This document shows, in pieces, positions 39,232 to 51,241 of a stretch of DNA of 64,000 nucleotides. Within the stretch, counting starts at the first letter, position 1; every line of letters starts with the position of its first letter. The position numbers were made by a program, and so were the translations under genes. Below the pieces are notes generated by a model. It was not told the DNA's origin. It worked only from the letters and a program-made list of their open reading frames with translations, and did no database searches. The DNA comes from Margaritispora aquatica (lineage: Eukaryota; Ascomycota; Leotiomycetes; Helotiales; Discinellaceae). Location: contig VJWN01000039.1 in assembly GCA_007644065.1 (NCBI GenBank), forward strand, positions 150,779 to 214,778. Reading direction: 5' to 3'.

Positions 39232-40378
39232 ACCTAAAGGGGTTTGAAGGTTTTAGGAGGAGACAAAACGAAGAAAGCGTCAAGAACAGAACCAAGAGTT
39301 GAAAGTGAGGAGAAGCCAACAGTATATTGAAGTACACGTACACAACCTGCGCCGGCGCTCGTGCGCCTCCACATCTATTGTTGGTGTTTTTAGGGGCGGT
39401 ATCGGTTGGCTAAACACGAACAATTTGCTGACAACCCCAAAATTCCATCTCAGCTCAGGGCAATGTACAAAGAATGTATTCAGGCCCCCATCCATAAGGA
39501 ATCCATAAGGTATCCATTGCAAGTAGGTAAGTAAGCGCAAAGGATGCAGTCACGTGGATGGATGGTGATCTATAAGGTAAGGTTCTATAAGGTACATTAG
39601 GTAAGGTAGGGAAAAGTAAGTAAAGTGAGCAAATGAGAGGACATTGCATCACCTTGCCTCGCCTTGCCTCGCCTCACGGTCGTAGTAAGAAAAGGGTGTG
39701 TGACGCCCCACCCTGAGTAAGGGAGTAAGGCTGGCTGACTAAAATAGATCGTCAAATTAAGGTAAGGTAAGCGCTCCTGACGAGGCGAGCCGAGCCGGAA
39801 CCCCACCCCCGCCCCCTCCCCACCGTCCCACACCAAAAAGATGAGCTAAGATTGCTGAACTCGTAAATCGGGAATCGGGAATCCACCTTCCAGGGTTTGC
39901 ATGCGGCCCCATTTAGCCTGACCACGCCAGGCAGCCATAAATTTCCCCTCGAGCTTTGCCGCTCGTGTACAGTATGTATGGGTATGTATGGGTATGTATG
40001 TATGGCTTTGGCTTGAGAATGTTGGGTGTTGGATGTTGGATGCTGGATGTTGGAAATCAGGCATCCGTTTCAAGATCCTGGCGATAATCCTGGCCAACAC
40101 TACTGCCTTGTACATGACTGACGACGAAAATGCGCCAAAAGTCGTGGCCCCGCATATTGTCTCGCTTGGCAATTTTCTTTGTTTACCATATAACCATGTA
40201 CATACAGTACCTTAGGTAAGGAGAGAGGGCAGCACTCGCTTAAGTGAACATCTACAGCTCGACAGAACTGGAACTGACAATTCCTTTCCATCTCATCTCA
40301 CCTCGTCTACATACGCAACAACACAAACTCGCTCAATATCACAAACCAGTTCCAAAACTCTAACACAATCAATCGAAA
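39232..40378. other. Divergent intergenic region with simple repeats
   Basis: Shared 5' region of the ABC transporter and the RTA1-like gene. It holds a CACGTG near 39,551, AAGGTAAGG/TAAGGTAC runs at about 39,572-39,610 and 39,757-39,775, a (CCTTGCCTCG)n patch at about 39,652-39,676, (GTATGTATGG)n at about 39,972-40,003, and GGATGTTGGATGCTGGATGTTGG near 40,030. GTACCTTAGGTAAGG lies at about 40,207-40,221. No gene is called. Confidence 0.55.
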
Positions 40379-41433
40379 ATGTGGTACAAATGTTTGCGTA
40401 TGTCTCTTCCGTGCTGTAGACTTTCCTGTATATTCCACTAACACAAGAAACAGCCGTCGGTTCGCCGCATAACCAGTTTACTTACTGCCCGTCCATGGGT
40501 GCGTCGATTCTGTTCGCGATCCTCTTCGGCTTCACCACAATCGGTCACATTTGGCAAGCAGCGCATTACAAGAAGCCCTTCTGCTGGGTTCTGATCATGA
40601 GTTCAATCTGGCAGACCCTCGCTTTTATCATCCGCTGCATCTCCATCTTGTACCCCACCGACGTGATCATCAACAACATTACATATTGTCTGGTGCTTCT
40701 CGCTCCATTGTGGACCAATGCCTTCTGCTACATGGTTGTGGCAAGACTGGTGCACATGTACCTGCCCAACAACCGCATCTTCCGCATCAAGGGATCTTGG
40801 CTCGCAGTCCTCTTCGTCCTGCTTGACATTTCGGCTTTCGTGATCCAGCTGATTGGAGCCCTCGATGCAATTAACAACGACGAGAACGTGCAAAAACGTG
40901 GTCTAAACATCTATACTGGTGGTATTAGCGCGCAAGAGTTTTTCATCGTCTGCTTCACGGTCTTGACGGTGGTGTTCTTGCTCAAATTGAAGAAGGGCGA
41001 AAGCACCAAGCCCGATACCAGCGGCGCCACAAGGCTGACCAATCTGATATTTTTGGTGCTAGGTTTAATATCTGTGAGTAACAAGATGTAGTGCACTCAA
41101 ATTCCTTGTAACTAATCCTTTCTGTAGTTCCGTATCATTTACCGAATCATCGAGTTCTCCTCTGGCTTCGGCTCCAAGGTGACTCGCCAGATTGTCCGAC
41201 ATGAAGCCTGGCAGTACTGCTTTGATACCGCTCCGATGTTCTTCGCAATCATTGCCTTTCACCTTTATCATCCTGGAAAGGTGTTCCAGGGCGTGGATTC
41301 ACAGTTTCCTTCGCGCAAGGAGAAGAAGGCTTTGAAGGCAGAGAAGAAGCGACAAAAAGAGCTTGTCAATGCTGGAGTTCCATTGGGTGGCTACAGTGAG
41401 TCGGAATCGCTCGAGTTGGGTCAGCGCAGTTAG
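40379..41433 (+). CDS. RTA1-like seven-helix membrane protein
   Basis: Three exons: a 19-base first exon 40379-40397, then 40454-41073 and 41128-41433; 314 residues. After a short lumenal start, about seven hydrophobic helices follow (for example ASILFAILFGFTTIGHIW, WLAVLFVLLDISAFVIQLIG, NLIFLVLGLIS). RTA1-family signatures are FRIIYRIIEF and HEAWQYCFDTAPMF. The cytosolic C-terminus is basic then serine-rich. The family is linked to resistance against membrane-active lipids and 7-aminocholesterol in yeast, and to phospholipid/sphingoid-base translocation. Inside this cluster it could help tolerance of the lipidic product, but many RTA1 genes are unclustered, so that is inference. Confidence 0.88.
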
Positions 41434-41976
41434 AGGCCTGAGGACGGATGCGCTGACTGCTGACTGCAGACGATGAGAGGGATCAAGCCGATGTGGTGGT
41501 TTCAGGAGAAACAGCAAAGCTTGCTCAAACGGGAACAATCAATGGATAATTGGGAAAGGCGTTGTGTTTGTTCAGATATTGAATATTCTATCAATGAGAT
41601 GATGAGATCAGAAATCGGGATAAGGGTTAGAACAATAGCAAAGCTTCTATCTGCACTGTCTTTCTTGTTTGGTAGGAGTAATGGTTGCAAATCATGACCA
41701 AGCAGAAGGTATAAATAAACAATTAGATTATCTTTAATTGAAAACCGATGACTTTGCAAAATATTCTGAAATGTGAGTTGTCATTCCTCAAAGTACAATG
41801 TCAAAAGTCAATCTTGTTAATTTCGGCAGGTTTTCATGTGTTCAGACATGTTTCAATTCAACTTCTCGTGAAACAGCTCTTTAGATCTAATAGTGAAATT
41901 ATTCAGATTGCAATTCGCTTTCTATCAAACTCTCGTAAGTCCTACCCCTTCCAATATTATTCCCATTCCCATCACA
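41434..41976. other. Intergenic, convergent ends
   Basis: Between the RTA1-like and thioesterase stops. No domain-bearing frame or notable repeat is seen. Confidence 0.5.
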
Positions 41977-42880
41977 TCAAATCAAATCTCTAAAGAACTC
42001 CAGCATCTGCTCCTGTCCACCAACCCCATCGACCTCGCCAAGAATGCCATCCAGCTCGCCCAGAGCTCTTCCATACGGCAACGCTCTCAGTCTCTCCACC
42101 TCAATCTTCTCCCTCACCTCCTTCGCCTCCTCACCATAACCCGCAGGTACTAACCCGCTGGCCAGCATCAACTTCTCCGGCGACACGGTTACCTTACCTG
42201 CCTTGATGACATACTTGGTCACCGTGCTCGCATAAACATTTTTGCTCATAGGTTTCGAGTCCACCCCACGATCTGTGGCACTTGTGCCCCTCCTGAAAGT
42301 CCCCGGTACGACAAACCAACTCCCAATGTAAATCCACTTGTCATCCCAGCACAGCACCCTCGACACCACCTCGTATCTCTCCCACGGCTTTATGGCCCTC
42401 CGAAACGAAGCGCTCACGCCGCCCAAGACCGGCATCGCCCTTTTCTTCTCTCCATCTCCATCCTGTTGTAGCTTGGCAATGCCGGATTTGAAGAGAAAGA
42501 GCAGGAGATGCACGCGCGAGATGTCGAGGTCGGTGAAATAGGTGCTGTTGGACTTGTGGAGTGCGTAATCAATTTCGAGGAGACTGCAGCGAGTGGGCGT
42601 GACCACGGAACGAAAAACACGCAGAGGAGAGAGTGAGGTCGTAGCTTGCGAGGCTTTGGAATGCTGGATAAACGCCGAGAAGAGACGGATCTGGGGGTGG
42701 GTGTGAGCAAACTCATTTGTGTTTGTCCAAAACAGAGCTGAAAAGGGGATGCGAAGGGAAACTTACATGCCAGAAAAGCGGCAATGACTTGATGTTTAGG
42801 AGACATAAGATGATGATACATCCCACAAATATGGCTGTGGGCGACCAGAGGAGATTAATAATATCTTTGAGCGAATCCAT
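41977..42880 (-). CDS. Membrane-anchored hot-dog thioesterase (THEM6/4HBT-like)
   Basis: Two exons: 42880-42767 and 42690-41977; 275 residues. A single N-terminal membrane helix (AIFVGCIIILCLLNI) is followed by a hot-dog fold with RCSLLEIDYALHKSNSTYFT and DLDISRVHLLLFLF, diagnostic of the fungal THEM6-like thioesterase family. Members hydrolyse acyl thioesters. Beside a dedicated FAS lacking any obvious release domain, it could free the acyl chain from CoA or ACP before oxidation and transamination. It is divergent with the P450 across 851 bases. The family call is firm; the substrate is inferred. Confidence 0.86.
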
Positions 42881-43731
42881 TTGATTGTTATGCTAGCGGA
42901 ACACCAACGAATGCTATCGCAAATAAGAATTTATTTTTGGTGGTGATGTGGACAAATTCCGAATTTTGAGAGTGGAATAATTCTTTAACGATGCGATGCT
43001 GGAACAAGAGAAACAATTGCCAAGTTTGAAATATTGTGAATAAGACGGTTTTGTTCTTAATAAAACAGCAGCTCATTCACTACCTGCTTTGCTCGGGTCT
43101 CAAGGTGCCCCCAGACTGATTCATCAAGGACACAGCCATAAAACACAGGTATATTCTCGATAATAATAATTGTGACCTAAAAACTCTATGCCTTTTTTTT
43201 CGCAGTTAGATCTATCTAAAATTTCGGCAATCATTAGTGAGAAATGCGAAGTCATAATCTTACTCATATTGTATGGCAAAACCTTCATTAGTCATTTCTT
43301 ATCCCCCCCATTTTTTACACACCATTACAGGAAAAGGAAACGTCAAGACTAAATGGCTAGGACGAGCCTTGCTTACATCTAGAAGAAAAAAGCTTACTCC
43401 ATTCTTACGAGAGATCACTGCTTACAATCGCCGTATTCACAATGTATCCGTTTCGGCTGTCGCTTAATGTTCACCAAGACATCAGAATAAGCAGATCAGC
43501 CTATGGCTAAGATTTCATAAGCCCAGTTACTTCATCATACATCATACATCATGTTGTATACTTGATGCATGCTTAGTTTCGATCAGGATTTCTACGAAAT
43601 ACACAGCAATTCCCCATTCATTTTTCACCAATTGCAAAAGTTGTTTCCCTTCAACTTTTGAATTAGTTGTTTGACTATCTAAAGATCAATCTATCTCATT
43701 TTCAAATACACAACACAAAATTCGTGACAGT
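42881..43731. promoter_or_regulatory. Divergent promoter region, thioesterase / P450
   Basis: AT-rich spacer separating two opposite start codons. It holds a poly-T tract near 43,190, a repeated ATCATACATCATACATCATG at about 43,534-43,553, and no supported gene. Shared control is suggested by the arrangement only. Confidence 0.4.
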
Positions 43732-45726
43732 ATGACACTTATCATTGGACTTGCTGGGCCGGTGGCTCTGATGATGCTTGGTGCCAGTGTCTTAACTGTA
43801 AGATAAGAATCTCCTTGAGCTCCTGTTGTAAGGCTCTGTGCTATGAATAGATTAGTCCAAGACTGTGCTTCAGATGTTGGCACAAGAGCCTTTGGCTAAC
43901 AGAAATTCCACGAAAAGTCAGTTGCCTACGTCTTGTACATGCTCTACTTCCATCCGCTCGCCAGATACCCCGGACCATTTCTCGCCAAGTTCACACACGC
44001 TTATGCTGCCTATCATGCCTACAAGCAGGACATCCACCTTGATATGTGGAGATGCCACGAGAAATATGGTGAGCAAATACTTGAAACGAGTGGCCTTTGC
44101 TCAACGGCTGACCAAACTTGCGTCCTAGGTGACTTCGTACGCTATGGACCAAATCGCATGTTGATCAACACAGCAACTGGACTTAAAGGCAAGTTATAAG
44201 CCCAAGATCACTCCTGAATCGATAGTTACAGGAGTAAAGCTAACGGCGGAAGATATCTACGGCGCCAACAAGAACGTGTTGAAGTCTCAGGGCTACAACG
44301 CCATGATTCATCGAGTTCCCTCTGTGCTCACCATCCGCAACAAGAAAGAATCTTCCGATCGACGCAAACTTATTGGTGAAGGTCTCTCCGACTCTGCGAT
44401 CCGCAGATATGAGCCTGTCATTTTGAACAATGTCGCTCGACTTATTGATTGCGTAGCGCCAGATTCACAGGATGAGATTGGCTGTGAAAGGAGCTTTGAG
44501 TACAAACAAGATCACAAGTGGAGTGTATCACGGAACATGGCAAAACTATGTAAGAATACCCTCTCCGCCTCATTTCGAGCCCGTTGCATGAAGCACATAC
44601 AGAAGCAGCTGACACTAAAAACTTTTTGATGACAGGTAATTATCTTGCTTTTGATATTATGTTCGATGTCGTTTTCGGCATGAAATATGACCTTCTCGGG
44701 AACCCCAAATACCGTTTCCTCCCAGATGCCATAGCAGGATCCAACATCCGCACGACAGTTCTCCTCTTTCTCCCCAGCCTCGTCGTTGGCCGCCTTGACA
44801 AGAAGCTGTTTCCCGCTTGCATCAAAGCTCGCAACGCTTTCCTCTACTTTATCTCCAAGCTTCTGCGCGAGCGCCTCCAAATCACCTCCCCCAAACGCCG
44901 AGATGTTTTCTCCGCCCTCGTGAGCGTGAACCGCAAAGCAGGCAAAGAAGCGCTCGGAATCGATCAGCTTGGCGCGGATAGCACGGCGTTGGTCATTGCC
45001 GGTAGCGACACCACATCCACGGCCATGTCGAGCATTTTCTTCTACCTCGCGCACAACCATGGCGCGTACAAAGCCGCGGCCGAGGAAGTTCGCTCGACAT
45101 TCGCCTCGAGAGACGAGATTAAGATTGGCGCCAAGTTAAACTCCTGCGTGTACCTCCGCGCCTGTATCGAAGAGTCAACGCGCATCACGCCCCCCATCGG
45201 CGCCTCGCTCTTTCGCGAAGCCGGCGCGGGAGGTGTGCATGTCGATGGGCATTTCTTCCCGCAAGGCATCGATGTCGGGACCTCCATCTACAGCATCCAC
45301 CACCGAGCTGAGTACTACCCGCACCCGCACAAATTCCAGCCTGAGCGCTGGATCCTGGGGTCGGGTGCAACGACAAAGGAGCAGCTGGGTTTGGCCAACG
45401 CGGCCATGAACCCGTTCTCCATTGGGCCGAGGGCCTGCATCGGGAAGAGCTTGGCGGTTGTGGAACTCATGCTCACGTTCGCGACGGTGTTCTGGACGTT
45501 GGACTTTGTTCTGCCGGAGGGGCAAGACGGCGTAGTGGGTATGGGGAAGGAGGTCGGTGCGCCGTTGGGGAGGAGGAACCCCGAGGAGTTTCAGTTGTAT
45601 CATGGCGGCATCACGAGTGAGAAGAATGGCCCTATGTTGAAGTTTTGCAGAAGAGAGGTGGTTCCCGAGCTCGAGACGAAGAAAAAGAAGTCTGGGATGA
45701 GTGTTATTCGCGAAGAGGCTGTTTGA
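43732..45726 (+). CDS. Cytochrome P450 monooxygenase
   Basis: Five exons: 43732-43797, 43903-44068, 44129-44188, 44253-44549, 44636-45726; 559 residues. An N-terminal membrane anchor (LIIGLAGPVALMMLGASVL) precedes LYFHPLARYPGPF. Later motifs: I-helix AGSDTTSTA, K-helix ESTR, and the heme loop NPFSIGPRACIGKSL with the thiolate Cys at about residue 464. The third intron has a GC donor (AAAG|GCAAGT) and splices to DIYGANKNVLKSQGY as expected. It is a microsomal oxygenase; in this cluster it would hydroxylate or oxidise the fatty chain or the peptide. The C-terminus carries an extra charged tail (ETKKKKSG). Confidence 0.92.
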
Positions 45727-46975
45727 TCCAAAATCCGAGGCTCGAGAGCGAGATTTTCATTGGTATCATGTGGTCGCTGAGTAGATAGTTTTGACGTTTC
45801 AGTTGGCAATACTACTTCTGCGGGAAGTTATGAAGCCTACGGATATCAATAAGTTCGAGCATGGAATGGCCCTGATTAGTTAGTGGAAACCGCACGTCTT
45901 TCTTAGCAAAAATTTTAAAAGTCTATGGTTTGAGATTTTCAGCTCGATTTGAGTTTGAGTTTTGGTGGTGGTAGACAAAGGGATGATAGAAAAGGGGCAA
46001 GTAAGCCTCGCCTCGGCAAAAATCACGACTTTCTCCAACACGCCGCATGAACCACAACACTTCGTCCTTCTGATCAAAATCTGATCTAGAGTATCTGAAC
46101 CGTCTCCTCTTATTTGCCTCTCTTTTCATTTTTTTCATCTATTGTTTTTCAACATCTTGTCAATTCCCCCGCAATGCTGAAGTGGCGCCAGTGTTCACGC
46201 TGTTTGTAGGTAGCTTTCCTTGGCGGTGCTCAAAAGACCAAGGGGTAGCAGCCCTCATCTCACACTTGTGATTTCAGCAGAACATACCCTCTTAGGCATA
46301 ATGATCTGCCAAGTACGATTCGATTACCTCCATAAGTAAGTGCCTCTTTAGTTCAGCACCAACACCAGCACCAGCGGTGGTCGGAGCTGCCAGTATGGCT
46401 GTCACAACGAGCCCCGAAAATTAGGTGCCTATGCACACTCATAGGTCAGCTCTTTTCTACTTGCAAGCAAGTTCCTGTAGTGCTATATGTCAGTGAGACT
46501 GTCGCTCCATGGAGTATGGAGTGTATATTTATAACGCTTACGGGGGCCACGAACAGGAATGATATTGCCCCCCTCCAGAATTAGCGAAAGCTGCATGTGT
46601 GAGTTTGATGGAGATGATGATGCTATACGTTTGAAAATCACCCAGTCACTCGTGATTGATACCAGCATGGTCTCTATGAAAACAATGTAAATAGATCAAG
46701 TAGCTATGCTCCCAGCTGAGTAAAACAGAGACCTAAACCCACTTATGCCTCCATCGATACCTGAAGCCTGGTCAAGTCCACATTTGCCTGAGCGAGCAGT
46801 AACTCCAATATACTGTCAGCTCGGCAGACTCACGACACTATCGTGAGAGTGACATTTCTGCCCTTTAATGCAGTGTCCTGCAACAATGGTATGTTCACCA
46901 AAATACGCTCCTCCCATCCTAATTCAATAAGACTCCCAACATCACTGCGTATTTCTTGCTTTCTTCCCACCATTA
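45727..46975. other. Intergenic, convergent ends
   Basis: 1.25 kb between the P450 and UGT stops. A short CACCAACACCAGCACCAGC repeat is near 46,357. Minus-strand frames at 45,880-46,138 and 46,483-46,668 show no domain. Nothing is called. Confidence 0.5.
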
Positions 46976-49900
46976 TCATCGAAATGACCGTTCGCTCATG
47001 GAACTTCCCTGTCGCGCTAATCCTGATTCACTCGATCCTCGCCGTCCATCCATTCGTCGTCTCGCTACCTCTATGCCCCATCGTCCCACAATATCATCCC
47101 ACTGTCTCTTCTCCAGTGTTTTGGACTCCTCTTCTCCCTGTGCCAGCCTCGCAGCAGCAAGATAATGCTCCAATGTATCCTTACTCCCTTTCCCAAGTTT
47201 CATGACAGACTTGTAGACACCCATAAAGGCATATCCGGGGACACCGCACGCGCCAGCACTGGGCTTGAATACCACACCACCAAGACCTTTACCGACGCCC
47301 TTGAAGAAGCCCACGGCGCCTTCTTTCTTTGCGCCGTTGTAGGGTTGTGTCACGAGGCCGGTGAGTCCATCATAAAGGCCATAGCCGAACCCTTTTCCTG
47401 CGGCAACTAAGCCACTTTTCACGCCGTCAATTTTGGCTTCAGGACGGACTGTATCGTCGCCGTAGATGGTAGGGACGTTGTGGAAGCCGCGAGCGAGACC
47501 ATTGGTGAAGGTCACTGGGGTTTTGAGGCCCGCGCCCATAATGCGACCGATTCCCTTCGTGGACTCCATTGCTACAGCGCCGGCGGCGTTAAGTGACGAA
47601 GATGAAGCTGATGAGGATGCATAATCATTGTGAGATGATTTTGTGCCTCTGTCGAGACGGTCATCATCCTTTCGAGTCGTCGTGGGGAGAGGTTTTCGCT
47701 TGATCGTTGAGGCTGTGCTCGGCGCATATTGTGACTCTGTTCCTGTTATCTGTGACGCTAGTGCCGCACGATCAGTGTCGAGAGTGGCAGCATCCCATGA
47801 AATTTGTGTACTGCTTTCGCCGCCAGAGTATTGGTGTTGTGTTGTCGCAGTGGCTTTAGAGGAGGTCATTTGCTTGTATGCTTCTCTAGGCCCCGCAGTT
47901 GCGCCCTTAAGAACGTCTGTTACAGTAGTTGTTGTATTAGCGAGGAGACTAGAGATGGGATCCCATGGGACGTTCGCTTTGGAGTTTTCATGTTCGAACA
48001 CGCGGAGGAGCTCGAGATCTTGCACATCGATTTTTTTCTCGCTAATCAACACGGCTGCCGCAATCGCACTGAGTCGGACCTCGTTGTTATCATTCGACGT
48101 GATAGATCTAGACCTGCTTGGCTGCTTACCAGAAGATGATGGGAGTCGTATCTTCCAGCAGGCGACATGTTCCGGATACACAGCACAGTAATACCCTTGA
48201 GTCTGATCAAGCTTCAGCGCTGCATGAAAAAATGCCGCGCCTGCTTGACACCCGTCCTCGCGCTTCATGCTGTCCGCAATATCTTGCGCGACTTCCTTAC
48301 ACTCTGGCCGTAACGCAAAATCGATCGCTTCGCCGAGTCGTTCCAGCGTGAGTTCTTTGAAAGGAATTGGTTTCGGGCCTGCGCCTCGTCGAGCAACCAT
48401 ATCACCCCAGAACCACTGATCACCGAAGAATGGTACCACGACCGTTGGACGTCCCATCTCCAATCCACAGGCTGTGGTGCCTGCGCCTCCATGATGAATG
48501 ACGGCACTGCAGTGCGGGAAGAGCCAAGGGTGCGGGGTATCATCAATGAAAAGCACTGTGTCAGGGACTTTGTCAGGATGGACATCCGATCCCAGCTTCG
48601 CCCAACCATGTGAGATGATTGCACGGACACCGCAACGCTCGACTGCAGCGAGAATGAGATCAGTGATTTTAGCACTGTTGTCAAATTTAATGCTGCCGAA
48701 ACCAATATAAATTGGCGCATCTCCGCTCTCCAGGAATCTCGCCAATTCAGGAGATGGATCATGAGTCGTATGAGTTGGATCGGTAAAATACCCGCTGATG
48801 TTGACATAATCACCCCATTCCTGTGGCCGTGGAAGGAGTGCAGGGCTCCAAGCATATGTGAATGGTATTTTTAAACGCCATGTCAGTCCTGGGGCGAAAA
48901 GGGAGGATAAGGCTTCCAGCCCGAGGGTTTTGACGCGAAAGTCATTGACAACATCACCAAGGCCTTGCCACGTGAGGATTTCAACGAGATGAAAGGATAA
49001 TAAGTTGACCGTTTGGGGATCGGCGGATGTAGGCTTGATGTTTGCAAGCGGGTGGGAAAAAGAGAGTGAAGGAGTCCATGGCATTCTAAACACAATCCAC
49101 GTCAACTAACTAGTCTTTTTTTTTCTCGCGATGACTGATACCACAAGGTCAGAGCAGAACTTACGTGAACATCAAATGCAGTGGCACTGCAAGTCGCTCC
49201 GCACAATGGACATGCGCAAAGCTGGGCGGATTCGCAATAATTGCGTCGGCGATGAACGGCCGTCCCGTTTTCGCACATGGCTGAATACAGCTCCTCCAAC
49301 AGCCCTCCATAATGTCACCCATGAACTGCCGCTTGCGCCCGATATCGCCGTTTAGTATCGAGTCGACACTGGGCAGGAGTCCGGCATTTTTGACCATAAA
49401 ATCCATCAGCTCGGCTGGATCACCTCCGATGCTAAAGAACTCAATCCCAGCCCGCTCGACAAAAGACTCGAATTTGGGGTGAGTCGCTAGCCGTACATGA
49501 TGGCCGTGGACTTCTTTCAAGACTCGGGCGAGCGCGAGAAATGGTTGCACATCACCACGACTTCCAACAACATGAATCACGATATTCATGTGTGGTGCTG
49601 GTGTGCGTCCCAGCTCTGTAGCAATGGTATATGGGTCATATGTTGGGGGAGCCTCGCCACCGAGCTCTCCCTGGAAGAACGAAGTAGCTGTGGTGAGATG
49701 AGGGGTCTTGGTATCGAGACTGATAGTGACACGGCCATCCTCATCGGGGACTGCTTGAGCGTCAAAGTCGGCATCATGTAAGTTGATACCGCTTGAGTAA
49801 GAGTTTACTGAATATGCAGGCAGTGGGTCACTATTTTCGCCGTCCACGCCATCGATTGAATCGGAGTGGAAGAGGGACGTCGAAGAGAACGATGGACCTA

Positions 49901-49978
49901 CGATTGAGCTGGGATTAGCAGGGTGTATGTATCTTCTGGTAGATGGTGAAAAATAAACCTTTGCTATCTCGCGACATT
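46976..49978 (-). CDS. Sterol-glucosyltransferase-like UDP-glycosyltransferase with C-terminal extension
   Basis: Three exons: a 19-base first exon 49978-49960 (MSRDSK), 49897-49165, 49085-46976; 953 residues. The N-terminal GT28-like domain has NIVIHVVGSRGDVQPFLALA and FESFVERAGIEFFSIGGDP; the UDP-sugar site has HCSAVIHHGGAGTTACGLEM and PTVVVPFFGDQWFW. This matches ATG26/UGT80 sterol 3-beta-glucosyltransferases, but the PH/GRAM region of true ATG26 is missing. The C-terminal 400 residues hold a Ser/Thr-rich linker and a glycine-rich block (GLVAAGKGFGYGLYDGLTGL, then VGKGLGGVVFKPSAGACG) like membrane-contact/Vps13-Atg2-type C-termini. It may be a resident sterol or lipid glycosylase, or act on the cluster product; position alone does not decide. 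Confidence 0.87.
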
Positions 49979-51241
49979 GTAATTACTGTGTGCTGACTGG
50001 CATCAATTTCCGTACTATTGGCTTTGGCTTTGGTATGTTGAGTTGCACCTAGTAAACCTCTAGTAAACCTTTCGATGATGGACAGCTCGCTCCGTCTTCA
50101 CTGTAACTGTGACTGTAGCCTAAGTTAAGCGAAGCGGGGGATCGTTGTTGGTTCAGGGGGGGGGCTTCGTGGCCAACGTAAAATAAGGTACTTTGTTTGT
50201 GGTGGTGGTTCATTGGGAATGTTTCATTTTCCGCCGACACGCAAACAGCCCTCACCTCATCCTTTACTTAGATCTCCCTGGAGTCAAGAGGCTGAACTGC
50301 TTGACTGAGGTCAGCCAGGTTTTCTTACTCAGAAATCAGACTTTAGTTGCATAGGTACTTTTTAATTCACTGCCCCCCCAAAAGTCATGCCTCCTCATTC
50401 TCACTAAAACCTAAGGTATCGCACAAGCGCAAGCACAATCCTGACATTGTCTGATCACTATTCTTTCGTGGGAATGAAATGTGCCACATGTTGTTGCTGC
50501 ACGGAATCTTTGCTCCTTTAACAGGGGGGGCGGGTTCTTAGCCATTGTTATTATTATTATTATTGGCGGCACACCAGCTGCGCCGTAAAGCCTCGTAAAC
50601 CAACCTAACAACACACATCCGCCAAGGGAGGGAGGGAGCAGGCATGCCAAGAAGTATACCAATTCTGGCGTGGTGCAGGCCGCTTAGTTGCCAAACATCG
50701 GCTCCATATTGCATATGCATATGCAAAGTACATCCTGCATATGCATCGTACGTACTTTTCATATGCATCATACTGCATGCGCATAGTATGGCGGGGGCCG
50801 AAACAGGGGCCGCAAATACGACGAGGAGGAGGCTCATGCCAGGGCAAAGCTCGTGGAGATGGAGGTTGAGTTGCTTCTGCAGTGTTTCGAAACAAGAGTC
50901 TTCTCGGATAAAAGCGTAACAGCAAGCATGGCCATTCCACTCGGGTGGAACAAATGCTTGACAGAAAAAGAAAACAAAACACGCACAGATCACGATTTGG
51001 TATGGTATCGTATCTGGACAATTAATCCCCTGACGATTTTGCTTTCTCCCACAATGCACCTCTCTCCGGTAAACTCGTAAAGCTTTCTTGTTCACGGCTC
51101 ACGTTGGCGAGGTACGAGAAATGCACTAGTAAGAAGCGACATCAGTTGATAGATTAATTGAACAACCACTCCTTCAATCAATGAATTACAAGATCCTCCT
51201 TTCACGTCAGGACTTCTTCTATGATCTTAGTTTGAAACCCC
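49979..51241. other. Intergenic with ATGCAT palindromes
   Basis: Upstream of the UGT and downstream of the bANK gene. It contains a G9 run near 50,156-50,164, CCTAAGGTA near 50,410, a (TTA)n patch at about 50,545-50,565, and a cluster of ATATGCAT/GCATATGC palindromes at 50,710-50,785. A TCACGTCA octamer is near 51,203. Overlapping small frames here show no domain. Confidence 0.5.
50710..50785. repeat. Cluster of ATATGCAT/ATGCATAT palindromes
   Basis: Within about 75 bases, TGCATATG or ATATGCAT occurs about four times, plus GCATGCGC. The density is far above surrounding sequence. It could be a regulatory patch or just low-complexity sequence. Confidence 0.55.

Noticed and set aside
51196..51210. 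TCACGTCA octamer resembling the apicidin regulator's element
   Set aside because: It is just beyond the 3' end of the bANK gene and over 1.2 kb from the next start; exact copies were not seen in the FAS, BCAT or NRPS promoters.
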